Positions 48,671-56,150 of a stretch of DNA of 64,000 nucleotides are shown here, in pieces. The notes beneath the pieces are model-generated. The model did not search any database, was not told the DNA's origin, and worked only from the letters and a program-made list of their open reading frames with translations. The number at the start of each line of letters is the position of its first letter. Position 1 is the first letter of the stretch. The stretch comes from an uncultured Neglectibacter sp. (GTDB taxonomy: Bacteria > Bacillota > Clostridia > Oscillospirales > Acutalibacteraceae). A program made the translations under genes and the position numbers. Where the stretch lies: contig CAMNSA010000012.1 in assembly GCA_946554335.1 (NCBI GenBank), positions 29,659 through 93,658 on the forward strand. Direction: 5' to 3'.

Positions 48671-49915
48671 TTAGTCTCTCAGTCCCTTGTTTCCGAAATA
48701 CCGCTTGTATTTCTCAAAGTAGTGAAGCTGATTTTTCTGGAAATGAATCCAGCGCTTGAGGGAGCGGTCGCCCTTATAATAGTAGGAATCGCAGACCTTC
48801 TTTTCTTTGACGAGCTTTCTCGCCTGAGCCTTGAGCTTTTCGTCCTGTACATACTCAAAAATGATCTTTTTAGGGATGATGGTCCACAACACCTGATTGG
48901 TAGCTACTGTACAGGGCAGCTCCTTGTGGTAGATCACATCGTCCACCAGCCACTTGGCCAGGTTGTACCCCGCGGCGGTGACGAAAAAGCTGCTTCTGCC
49001 TTGGCGCAGGTTCATTTCAAAGAGCTTGTAGGTGCCGTCCCGGGAATCGTACTTCATGTCGAAGTTGGCAAAGCCGATGTAGCCGATGTCCTCCAAAAAG
49101 GTTTTCATCTGTTCGTTGAGTTTTTCGTCGAAGCCGTTGATGATGGCGGCATAGCTGCCGATGCCTTCCGGGGAATGTTCCTCCAATAATGCGTTCCCCA
49201 GCGCGATGAGCTTCACCTTTTTATCCCGCCCGCAGTAGCAGTTCATCACCCGCATATTGCTGTCGTCGCCGGGAATATACTCCTGCAGGATCAGATGGTC
49301 GTGATAGGAAGAGGAGTAGATGGCGGTGAGGATCTTCTCGAATTCCTCCCGGTTCTGAGCCACAAAGACCTTCTTCTTGTGGGGGAAGCGGCAGTTCCAG
49401 TAAGCGACGGAATTGGAGGGCTTGATGATGACGGGAAAGTCAAAGGGCAGCTCAATGCTCTCATGGTCCTCATAAGAGCAGGTGGTGGTTTTCGGGAAGG
49501 AGAAGCCATGCTCCGTGCAGACCTCATAAAAGCTCTCTTTCATGGAAAGCCGCATGAGAAGGGGCTCGTCGATACACTCGAACTCGTATGTCCCCCGAAG
49601 CTTTTCCTGATTTCTCACCAGCAGCTTGATATAGTTGTCCCCGCAGGGCACTAAGAGCAGCTTGCAGTCTCCGGGATGCTCCCGGTGAAATTTTTCGGAG
49701 AAGTTAAGCAGCGTCTTTACAAATACCTCGTCGTCCTCCAGATTGGGCTCTACCACCTCTACGGAAACGATAGAGCTGGCTGTGCAGGGGCCTAAAACGC
49801 CCTTGCCGATGGCTAGAGAGCGGATCCCGTACTCCTCGTGAAAGGAGCGGGCCATCCCGTATACATTGATATCGCTGCCCAGTAAAATGGGTTGAAACTC
49901 AATTTTGTCCGTCAT
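48671..49915 (-). CDS. ATP-grasp carboxylate-amine ligase, D-aspartate-ligase-like
   Basis: 414 aa. Starts FQPILLGSDINVYGMARSF, the N-terminus I associate with D-aspartate ligases (Asl-fm type) and their clostridial relatives. The ATP-grasp core is visible: FPVIIKPSNS near residue 148, LILQEYIPGDDSN near 204 and the Mg site FEMNLRQGRSS near 286. Such enzymes activate the beta-carboxylate of D-Asp and join it to the side-chain amine of the stem peptide. ATG 49915 overlaps the upstream asnB by 17 bp and has AGGAGG. Acceptor in this organism is unknown. Confidence 0.75.
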   Translation of the reverse strand: MTDKIEFQPILLGSDINVYGMARSFHEEYGIRSLAIGKGVLGPCTASSIVSVEVVEPNLEDDEVFVKTLLNFSEKFHREHPGDCKLLLVPCGDNYIKLLVRNQEKLRGTYEFECIDEPLLMRLSMKESFYEVCTEHGFSFPKTTTCSYEDHESIELPFDFPVIIKPSNSVAYWNCRFPHKKKVFVAQNREEFEKILTAIYSSSYHDHLILQEYIPGDDSNMRVMNCYCGRDKKVKLIALGNALLEEHSPEGIGSYAAIINGFDEKLNEQMKTFLEDIGYIGFANFDMKYDSRDGTYKLFEMNLRQGRSSFFVTAAGYNLAKWLVDDVIYHKELPCTVATNQVLWTIIPKKIIFEYVQDEKLKAQARKLVKEKKVCDSYYYKGDRSLKRWIHFQKNQLHYFEKYKRYFGNKGLRD

Positions 49916-51758
49916 ATCGCGGCGCCTCCTCGCTGAAAAATTGTTTGTACCAGATCAGGAAGGTGTAGACAGTCCACACCCGGCGGCTGTTGTCCGCCTT
50001 GCCGTTTTTGTGGTCGTCAAGAAGCTTTACAAGCTTTTCGGTGTGGAAGAACTTTTCCGCCGTCTCGCTTTCAAACTCTGCTTTGACGATCCCATAATAC
50101 TTGTCTTCCTTGAGCCATACCCGGGTGGGCACAGGGAAGCCCAGCTTCTTTTTGGAAGCCCACTTGTCCGGCATTCTGCGCAGGGCAGCCTGACGCATGG
50201 CGTACTTGGTGTTTTCCTGGTTGACGCGGTAGCGGGTGGGGATCCTGCCGGCCAGAGCCATGATGTGTTTGTCGAGAAACGGCACTCTGAGCTCCAGAGA
50301 GTTTGCCATGCTCATCTTGTCGGCCTTCAGGAGAATATCTCCCACCATCCACATATTGAGGTCTACAAACTGCATTTTGGTCACCGGATCGCAGCCCTTC
50401 ATTCTGTCGTAGCAGGGCTTTACAATCTGGGCCGGAGAGGCCACATCGGTGGGATGCTTCAAAAGCGCCCTGCGCTCCTTCTGCGTGAACATATAGGCGT
50501 TTCCGATGAAGCGCTCCTCCAGACGCTTGCCTCTGCGCACCAGGAAATTCAGTCCCCGGTGGGCGGGCAGAAGAGAGGCCACCGTCCCGATCACCTTGCG
50601 GATGGGGAAGGGGATCTTATCATACCAGGTACATTCCAGGGGCTCCTTATAGATGTTGTAGCCGCCGAAGATCTCATCCGCGCCCTCTCCGGAAAGCACC
50701 ACCTTCAAATGCTGCGAGGCAGTGTTGCACACAAAGTAAAGCGCCACGGCGGAGGGATCCGCCAAAGGCTCGTCCATATGGTACTGGATTTTCGGGAAGG
50801 TGTTCCAGAATTCCTCGGGAGTGATCACCTTGCTGATGTTTTTCACGGGGATCTGCTGGGAAAGCTCCTGGGCGTAGCTGATCTCATTGTATTTTGTGCC
50901 GTTGTCAAAGCCCACGGTAAAGGTCTTGTCCACATGGGCGGAGCAGGCCACATAGCTGGAATCCACGCCGGAGGAGAGGAAGGAGCCTACCTCCACATCG
51001 CTCACCTTATGGGCTTCGATGGAATCGTCAAAGGCCTTTTCGATCTCGTCCACCCAATAGGAGAGCGGCTTGTCCTCCTCCGGGTGGAATTCCGGGATCC
51101 AGTAGCGGGAAAGCTCCATCACGCCGTTTTCATAGGTGAAGAAATGGGCGGGAGGCAGCTTGTACACATTTTTGAAGAAGGTTTCCGACCCGGGGGAATA
51201 CTGGAACGAGAGATAGCTTTCCAGAGCCCTCTCGTTTAATTCTTTTTTAAAGTGGGGATGAAAGAGAAAGCTTTTGATCTCTGATCCGAACAGCAGCGTG
51301 TCTCCCATTTTGGCGTAATAGAGGGGCTTGATGCCGAAAAAGTCCCGGGCGCCGAACAGACGCTTTTTTTCCTTGTCCCAGATGATAAAGGCGAACATCC
51401 CTCTCAGGCGGTTCAAAAAGGCGTCGCCGTATTCTTCAAAGCCGTGCAAAACCACCTCGGAGTCGGCGGCGGTTTTAAACAGGTGCCCCTTTGTGAGAAG
51501 CTCTTCTCTCAATTCCCGGTAATTGTAGATCTCTCCGTTAAACAGCAGCACCTTGGTGCCGTCCTCGTTGAGGATGGGCTGCCGCCCGCCCTCCAGGTCG
51601 ATGATGGAAAGGCGGCGAAAGCCCAGGGCGGCGCAGCCGTCCATATAGTAATCCGCGTCGTCCGGACCCCGGTGGCGGATCGCGTCCGTCATGGCGTGAA
51701 GCACAGTTTCATCCTGCAAGGTCGCGCCCCCGTCAAGGTATCCCACAAATCCACACAT
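49899..51758 (-). CDS. asnB: AsnB-like glutamine-dependent amidotransferase, proximal copy
   Basis: 619 aa. Cys2 nucleophile (MCGFVGYL), RGPDDADYY, NGEIYNYREL and PPi-loop LSSGVDSSYV near residue 260. First gene of the operon behind a 215-bp structured leader. Compared with the distal copy, the motifs match but the C-terminal region differs, so the two may use different substrates (for example free L-Asp versus wall-linked D-Asp). GGGAGG lies 12 nt before the ATG, a long spacing. Confidence 0.92.
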   Translation of the reverse strand: MCGFVGYLDGGATLQDETVLHAMTDAIRHRGPDDADYYMDGCAALGFRRLSIIDLEGGRQPILNEDGTKVLLFNGEIYNYRELREELLTKGHLFKTAADSEVVLHGFEEYGDAFLNRLRGMFAFIIWDKEKKRLFGARDFFGIKPLYYAKMGDTLLFGSEIKSFLFHPHFKKELNERALESYLSFQYSPGSETFFKNVYKLPPAHFFTYENGVMELSRYWIPEFHPEEDKPLSYWVDEIEKAFDDSIEAHKVSDVEVGSFLSSGVDSSYVACSAHVDKTFTVGFDNGTKYNEISYAQELSQQIPVKNISKVITPEEFWNTFPKIQYHMDEPLADPSAVALYFVCNTASQHLKVVLSGEGADEIFGGYNIYKEPLECTWYDKIPFPIRKVIGTVASLLPAHRGLNFLVRRGKRLEERFIGNAYMFTQKERRALLKHPTDVASPAQIVKPCYDRMKGCDPVTKMQFVDLNMWMVGDILLKADKMSMANSLELRVPFLDKHIMALAGRIPTRYRVNQENTKYAMRQAALRRMPDKWASKKKLGFPVPTRVWLKEDKYYGIVKAEFESETAEKFFHTEKLVKLLDDHKNGKADNSRRVWTVYTFLIWYKQFFSEEAPRYDGQN

Positions 51759-51972
51759 GATCTGATCAAACCTCCCGTATTCCGGTATTGAAATGAAACC
51801 TTGTGAAACGAAATTTTAATAAAATAAAATTTTATTTGAAAAGCCCGGCGCGGCCCTTTCGGAGGCCGGATTTCCGGCCCTCAATAAACGGCGCTGCCCC
51901 AGGCGTGAAAGGCGGAAAAAGCCCCGCTTTCACACGAGCTTTGTTTCGCCTCAGGGCGAAACCGAGTTCGTA
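51759..51972 (-). promoter_or_regulatory. Structured leader of the asnB-ligase-racemase-asnB operon
   Basis: About 210 nt with successive hairpins on the transcript: GTTTCGCC/GGCGAAAC (51943-51962), GTGAAAG-CGG/CCG-CTTTCAC (51905-51933) and GGCCGGA/TCCGGCC (51864-51879), then an AT-rich stretch to the ribosome binding site. I see no T-box sequence (no AGGGTGGNACCGCG) and cannot match a known riboswitch. Confidence 0.5.
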
Positions 51973-51974
51973 TT

Positions 51975-52003
51975 AGTATAACACAAAATCACCTGAAATG
52001 ACA
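51975..52003 (-). promoter_or_regulatory. Promoter of the asnB-ligase-racemase-asnB operon
   Basis: TATACT with a weak -35 (TGTCAT) at 17-bp spacing on the minus strand. Confidence 0.55.
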
Positions 52004-52051
52004 GAGTTTCTTCCCGATTTTTTCCTTTTTTGCTTTTCCGCGCGATTTCGG

Positions 52052-52080
52052 TTGCATTTTTTTCGGAATCTGGCTATAAT
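52052..52080 (+). promoter_or_regulatory. Promoter of the phosphatase-like gene (and perhaps leuA)
   Basis: TTGCAT and TATAAT with a 17-bp spacer. Confidence 0.7.
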
Positions 52081-52152
52081 AGCGCAAAGCGCCTGCCGCA
52101 TGGGGGAGGGAAAAACTCTTTCCGAGAAAGAGGTGGGAAAAAAGGAGAAGCA

Positions 52153-52851
52153 ATGAAATCCTATGTGATCCACTTGATCCGCAACGCCGCCTGTGAGGGA
52201 AACCTGGAAGGGAGATATATCGGGAGGACGGAATCTCCCCTTGCCATGAGTTCCATTAAAGAGCTGGCGGAAAAGAAGAAGAAGTTTCAATACCCGGAGG
52301 TCTCCGCCTATTTTGCCAGCCCCTCCACCCGCTGTGTGGACACCTTAAAGATCCTCTATCCCGGGGCGGACCCGGAGGTGATTTTGGAGCTGGCCGAATG
52401 TGATTTTGGAAAATGGGAAAATAAAACGGCCAAAGAGCTTGCCGGCGACCCGGCTTTTGAAGCCTGGGTGGCGGACGGCAGAAAGGGCGCGCCTCCCGAG
52501 GGGGAGAGCGGGAACATTTTTCTGCGCCGGGTGTGCATGGGCTTTGAAGCTCTGGTACAGAATCTGATGGTCAAGAAGGAGACCACGGCGGTTTTAGTCA
52601 CCCACGGCGGCGTGATCATGAGCATCCTCTCCGTGTATGGCCTGCCCAGGGCCAACTTCTACGACTGGATGTGCGAGGAGGGCTGCGGCTACTCTATCCG
52701 TATCCATCCCGGCCTCTGGATGCGCTCTCAGGTGGTGGAGGTGTTCGACACCCTGCCCTATCACGGGGAAAACGAGGGTCCGGACCATACCGTGATCGAC
52801 CTGGCACGGGAGGCCGCTCAGCGCGCCTATGAGGGGCGGGAAGAGGAGTAG
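52153..52851 (+). CDS. Histidine phosphatase superfamily protein lacking the catalytic His
   Basis: 232 aa. The signature L-I-R-H-G-x-T-x-x-N reads LIRNAACEGN: the phosphate-accepting His is Asn11 (AAC) and the next Gly is Ala. The rest is kept: GRYIGRTESPL, the second Arg in SPSTRC (residue 60), Glu in AECDFGKWE (82) and the second His in THGG (151). A branch-1 phosphatase fold therefore with probable loss of activity. AAAGGAG upstream of the ATG. leuA starts 51 bp later and may be co-transcribed. Confidence 0.8.
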   Translation: MKSYVIHLIRNAACEGNLEGRYIGRTESPLAMSSIKELAEKKKKFQYPEVSAYFASPSTRCVDTLKILYPGADPEVILELAECDFGKWENKTAKELAGDPAFEAWVADGRKGAPPEGESGNIFLRRVCMGFEALVQNLMVKKETTAVLVTHGGVIMSILSVYGLPRANFYDWMCEEGCGYSIRIHPGLWMRSQVVEVFDTLPYHGENEGPDHTVIDLAREAAQRAYEGREEE

Positions 52852-52902
52852 GGGGCTTTTCGTTTTCGGCAAGATTTTTCAGGGAAGGAATATCGTAAAA
52901 AG

Positions 52903-54603
52903 ATGAATCAGGGATATCAAAAATATAAAGCGTTCCAGCCGGTTCCCTTGTCGGATCGCGCCTGGCCGCAAAAACGGCTCAGGAAAGCGCCTATCTGGTG
53001 CAGCGTAGATTTGCGGGACGGGAATCAGGCTCTGATGAACCCCATGAATCTGGAGGAGAAGCTGCTGTTTTTCCGGATGCTTACGAGAATCGGCTTTCGG
53101 GAGATCGAGGTAGGATTTCCTTCCGCCTCCGAGACGGAGTATGAGATCCTGCGGACGCTTATTGAGGAGGATCTCATCCCGGAGAGTGTGACCATCCAGG
53201 TGCTGGTGCAGGCCAGAGAGCATTTGATCCGCAAAACCTTTGAGGCTATCCGAGGAGCGAAAAATGTGATCGTGCATTTTTATAATCCCACCTCCACCTT
53301 GCAGCGCAAGGTAGTCTTTGAATCGGATATGCAGGGCGTGATCGACATTGCGGTAGAGGGGGCAAGGCTCATCCGGCAGCTCACGGAGGAGGAGACGAAG
53401 AAAACAGGGGCGAAGATCCGCTTCGAGTATTCCCCGGAAAGCTTCTCCGGCACGGAGATGGACAATGCCGTTCTCATCTGTGACCGGGTTTTGGAGGAGC
53501 TGGGGGCCGGCCCGGAAAACAAGGTGATCCTCAACCTGCCCAACACGGTGGAGCTGTGTACGCCCAATACCTACGCGGACCAAATCGAATACTTCTGCCG
53601 ACATTTGGACCATTTGGACAGCGCGATCATCTCCCTGCACCCCCACAACGACCGGGGAACGGCGGTGGCCGCCGCGGAGCTGGGACTGATGGCCGGAGGG
53701 GAGCGGGTAGAGGGCACCCTGTTCGGAAACGGGGAGCGCACCGGCAATGTGGATGTGATGAACCTCGCGATGAATCTTTACTCTCAGGGGGTGGACCCTG
53801 AGCTTGACTTCTCCAACATGAACCATATCCGCAAGGTCTATGAGGATTGTACCCGGATGACAGTCTCTCCCAGACACCCCTACGCGGGAGAACTGGTATT
53901 CACGGCCTTTTCCGGCTCTCACCAGGACGCCATCAACAAGGGCGTCAGCTACATGGCGAAGCACCCCTCTCCCTATTGGGAGGTGCCTTACCTGCCCATC
54001 GACCCCTCTGACCTGGGAAGACAGTATGAGCCCATCATCCGCATCAACAGTCAGTCCGGCAAGGGCGGGGCCGCCTTTGTGATGCAGCAGTCCTTCGGAT
54101 ATATGCTGCCTAAGGCCATGCACCCGGAGTTCGGCGCTCTGGTGAAGGAGGCCTGCGACCGGTGCTCCCGGGAGATCAGCCCTGCGGAGGTGTTTGAGCT
54201 GTTCAAAAAGGAATATCTGGAGATCACATCCCCCTATCATCTGCTCACCTATAAAATTTTTGAGGAGGACGCAGGAGAGGGGAAGGTCCTGGTGGATTTT
54301 GAAGGGACCATCCGGCACGATCACCGCACCTATCGGGTCTTCGGAAAGGGGAACGGTCCGATCGACGCCTTTTTCAGCGCCCTGAAGTCTATCGGGCTTA
54401 CCGGATATGAATTCGTGTCTTACAGCGAGCACGCGGTGTCCTCCGGCGCGGATTCCAAGGCGGTGTCCTATATCCAGCTCAAATGGGGAGAAAGGACGCT
54501 GTTCGGCGTAGGGATGGACAGCAATATTTCCATCGCCTCCATCAAGGGCATTATCTGCGCCATCAACCGAAATGAAAAACGGAAAAAAGCGGAGGGTTCC
54601 TAA
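52903..54603 (+). CDS. leuA: 2-isopropylmalate synthase (LeuA2 type)
   Basis: 566 aa. Catalytic-barrel signature VDLRDGNQALMNPM near residue 35, metal ligands in LHPHNDRGT near residue 245, GNGERTGNVDVM near 285 and a C-terminal allosteric domain from about 430. It condenses acetyl-CoA with 2-ketoisovalerate, the first step to leucine. The ribosome binding site (AAGGAA) is about 13 nt from the ATG. No other leu gene is nearby. Confidence 0.95.
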   Translation: MNQGYQKYKAFQPVPLSDRAWPQKRLRKAPIWCSVDLRDGNQALMNPMNLEEKLLFFRMLTRIGFREIEVGFPSASETEYEILRTLIEEDLIPESVTIQVLVQAREHLIRKTFEAIRGAKNVIVHFYNPTSTLQRKVVFESDMQGVIDIAVEGARLIRQLTEEETKKTGAKIRFEYSPESFSGTEMDNAVLICDRVLEELGAGPENKVILNLPNTVELCTPNTYADQIEYFCRHLDHLDSAIISLHPHNDRGTAVAAAELGLMAGGERVEGTLFGNGERTGNVDVMNLAMNLYSQGVDPELDFSNMNHIRKVYEDCTRMTVSPRHPYAGELVFTAFSGSHQDAINKGVSYMAKHPSPYWEVPYLPIDPSDLGRQYEPIIRINSQSGKGGAAFVMQQSFGYMLPKAMHPEFGALVKEACDRCSREISPAEVFELFKKEYLEITSPYHLLTYKIFEEDAGEGKVLVDFEGTIRHDHRTYRVFGKGNGPIDAFFSALKSIGLTGYEFVSYSEHAVSSGADSKAVSYIQLKWGERTLFGVGMDSNISIASIKGIICAINRNEKRKKAEGS

Positions 54604-54627
54604 AAAACAGGCCCGCCCCCGCATAGT

Positions 54628-54705
54628 AGTTAGATTTTAGATCTTAGATCTCAGATGTTAGAAAGGGCTCTTGACCTTGGCTCCCTCGTCAGAGGGGGTT
54701 TTTCG
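54628..54705. repeat. TTAG-type repeat followed by a terminator hairpin
   Basis: TAGTAGTTAGATTTTAGATC and similar units, then TTGACCTTGGCTCCC and the hairpin CCCTC-GTCA-GAGGG with TTTTT (54682-54705). It separates convergent leuA and the acyltransferase gene. Confidence 0.6.
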
Positions 54706-54726
54706 CGCTCTTAATCCCGCTGCAGT

Positions 54727-55473
54727 TTAGGAGATAAGCAGAAAGAGCCCTAACAGCACCGGCTGGTGCAAAAGATAGATCAGTAAGCTATGCCGCCCCA
54801 CAAAGGAGAGAGGGGGAAGCCCGTGGGTGAGAAATCTTTTTGCGGCCTCCCGCCGGGAGAGAAGGCTCCACAGAAAATATCTTACCGCGAACAGGAAAAA
54901 CCAGGGGATCAACGGAAAATAGTCGGCGGAATAAAATCCGGCCGGGGGAAAGCCCAGAGGGGCTAAGAGAATGCTTTGATAAAGCGCCTTTGGCAGGGGA
55001 AAGAGAGTAAGCCCCTCAAACCCCAGATATCCTCCGGAAACATCCCGGAACAGGAAAAAGAGCAGGGCGGAGAGAAGAAGCCCTAAAAGGGGAGGAACCT
55101 TTTGAAACAGCCTGTGTAAGGGGATCATCAGCAGGGTGGAAAGCCCCAGTAAGCTTAAAACCCCGAACAGGATGAGCTGAGAGGGCATGACCCAAAAGGT
55201 GACAAGGCTGATCAGCGCCTCTAAGCCCACCAGCAGAATTCCCCGTTTCAGATGCCTGGAGGAAAGCTGCCAGCAAAAGCCGCTGAGCAGTAGAAAGGTC
55301 CAGCAGATGCTCTGCTGCCAGGCGTAGCCCGGCGTTTCATGAAGCCAACTGACAGGGATCCCCTTCAAGTGCACCAGGTCGTAGGCGCAGTGGTAAAGCA
55401 CCATACTGACCACGCAAAGGCCCCGCACACTGTCTAAAAAGGCCAGGCGGGGTTTCTTCGGGTTCCCGCTCAA
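54727..55473 (-). CDS. HGSNAT-like (DUF1624) membrane acyltransferase
   Basis: 248 aa with about seven membrane segments. Begins RLAFLDSVRGLCVVSMVLYH, with the HGSNAT_cat-type RG and His residues; YSADYFPLIPWFFLF and RHSLLIYLLHQP near the end are also typical. It may acetylate a cell-surface or wall sugar using cytoplasmic acetyl-CoA, but bacterial members are uncharacterised. TTG start overlaps the stop of the upstream deaminase gene, implying coupled translation. Confidence 0.85.
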   Translation of the reverse strand: MSGNPKKPRLAFLDSVRGLCVVSMVLYHCAYDLVHLKGIPVSWLHETPGYAWQQSICWTFLLLSGFCWQLSSRHLKRGILLVGLEALISLVTFWVMPSQLILFGVLSLLGLSTLLMIPLHRLFQKVPPLLGLLLSALLFFLFRDVSGGYLGFEGLTLFPLPKALYQSILLAPLGFPPAGFYSADYFPLIPWFFLFAVRYFLWSLLSRREAAKRFLTHGLPPLSFVGRHSLLIYLLHQPVLLGLFLLIS

Positions 55474-55967
55474 TAGCCCAGCACTCCCTGTAAAGACTCG
55501 TCATCCGTGATCCAGTCCTCCACCTGAATGACCCGGAAATGCTCCCGATCGTCCCGGACGATCACCTGAACGATGCCCGCGTTGATCACCTGCCGCTTGC
55601 ACATGGAGCAGCAAACGGCGTTTTCCACATATTCTCCGGTATCCATTTCCTGCCCCACCAGGTACAGCGTGCTGCCGATCATATCCCGTCTGGGGGCGCA
55701 GATGATGGCGTTGGCCTCTGCGTGGACGCTGCGGCACAGCTCATACCGCTCTCCTCTGGGGATCCCCATTTTCGAGCGCAGGCAGTATCCCAGGTCAGAG
55801 CAATTCTGCCGCCCTCTGGGGGCGCCCACATACCCGGTGGAGATCACCTCGTCGTTTTTGACGATCACGGCGCCGTAGCGCTTTCTCAGGCAGGTGCTGC
55901 GCTGGGAAACGGTTTCGGCCAGGTCCAGATAATAGTTGATCTTGTCACGCCTTTTTAGGCTCTCCAT
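55470..55967 (-). CDS. dCMP deaminase (ComEB-like)
   Basis: 165 aa. Zinc site residues in SVHAEANAI near residue 78 (HAE) and CCSMCKR near 110 (C-x-x-C). N-terminus KRRDKINYYLDLAETVSQRS and RYGAVIVKNDEVISTGY are typical dCMP deaminase. It supplies dUMP for thymidylate. ATG 55967 has AAGGAA upstream; the frame continues further up but without family similarity. Confidence 0.92.
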   Translation of the reverse strand: MESLKRRDKINYYLDLAETVSQRSTCLRKRYGAVIVKNDEVISTGYVGAPRGRQNCSDLGYCLRSKMGIPRGERYELCRSVHAEANAIICAPRRDMIGSTLYLVGQEMDTGEYVENAVCCSMCKRQVINAGIVQVIVRDDREHFRVIQVEDWITDDESLQGVLGY

Positions 55968-56018
55968 GAAAATTCCTTCCCTCTCTGCACGATGATTTTC
56001 AGAAGAATCAGCAAACCT

Positions 56019-56047
56019 ATTATAGCTCTCCAAAAGGATTTTGACAA
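56019..56047 (-). promoter_or_regulatory. Promoter of the dCMP deaminase operon
   Basis: TTGTCA and TATAAT with 17-bp spacing on the minus strand; its -35 overlaps that of the divergent promoter. Confidence 0.8.
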
Positions 56048-56069
56048 GGGAGGGGGAAAATGATAGAAT
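56041..56069 (+). promoter_or_regulatory. Promoter of the large membrane protein/rsmA operon
   Basis: TTGACA and TAGAAT with 17-bp spacing; -35 shared with the minus-strand promoter at 56042-56047. Confidence 0.8.
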
Positions 56070-56150
56070 AGCAACGAAACCGCTGTCTTTTCGGGTTGTG
56101 TTTATCTTGAACGGCGGCGGAAATCCGATCAAGAGGGCAGGGGAAAGAAA

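Noticed and set aside
49905..51239. 444-codon open frame on the plus strand opposite asnB
   Set aside because: Antisense shadow of asnB; no domain or ribosome binding site.
51759..51972. T-box riboswitch in the asnB leader
   Set aside because: No T-box core sequence or antiterminator bulge is present; only generic hairpins are seen.
52879..54624. 581-codon open frame on the minus strand, opposite leuA
   Set aside because: It is the antisense shadow of leuA in a GC-rich gene; its composition (His/Gln/Leu/Arg-rich) is not protein-family-like and the leuA frame is unequivocal.
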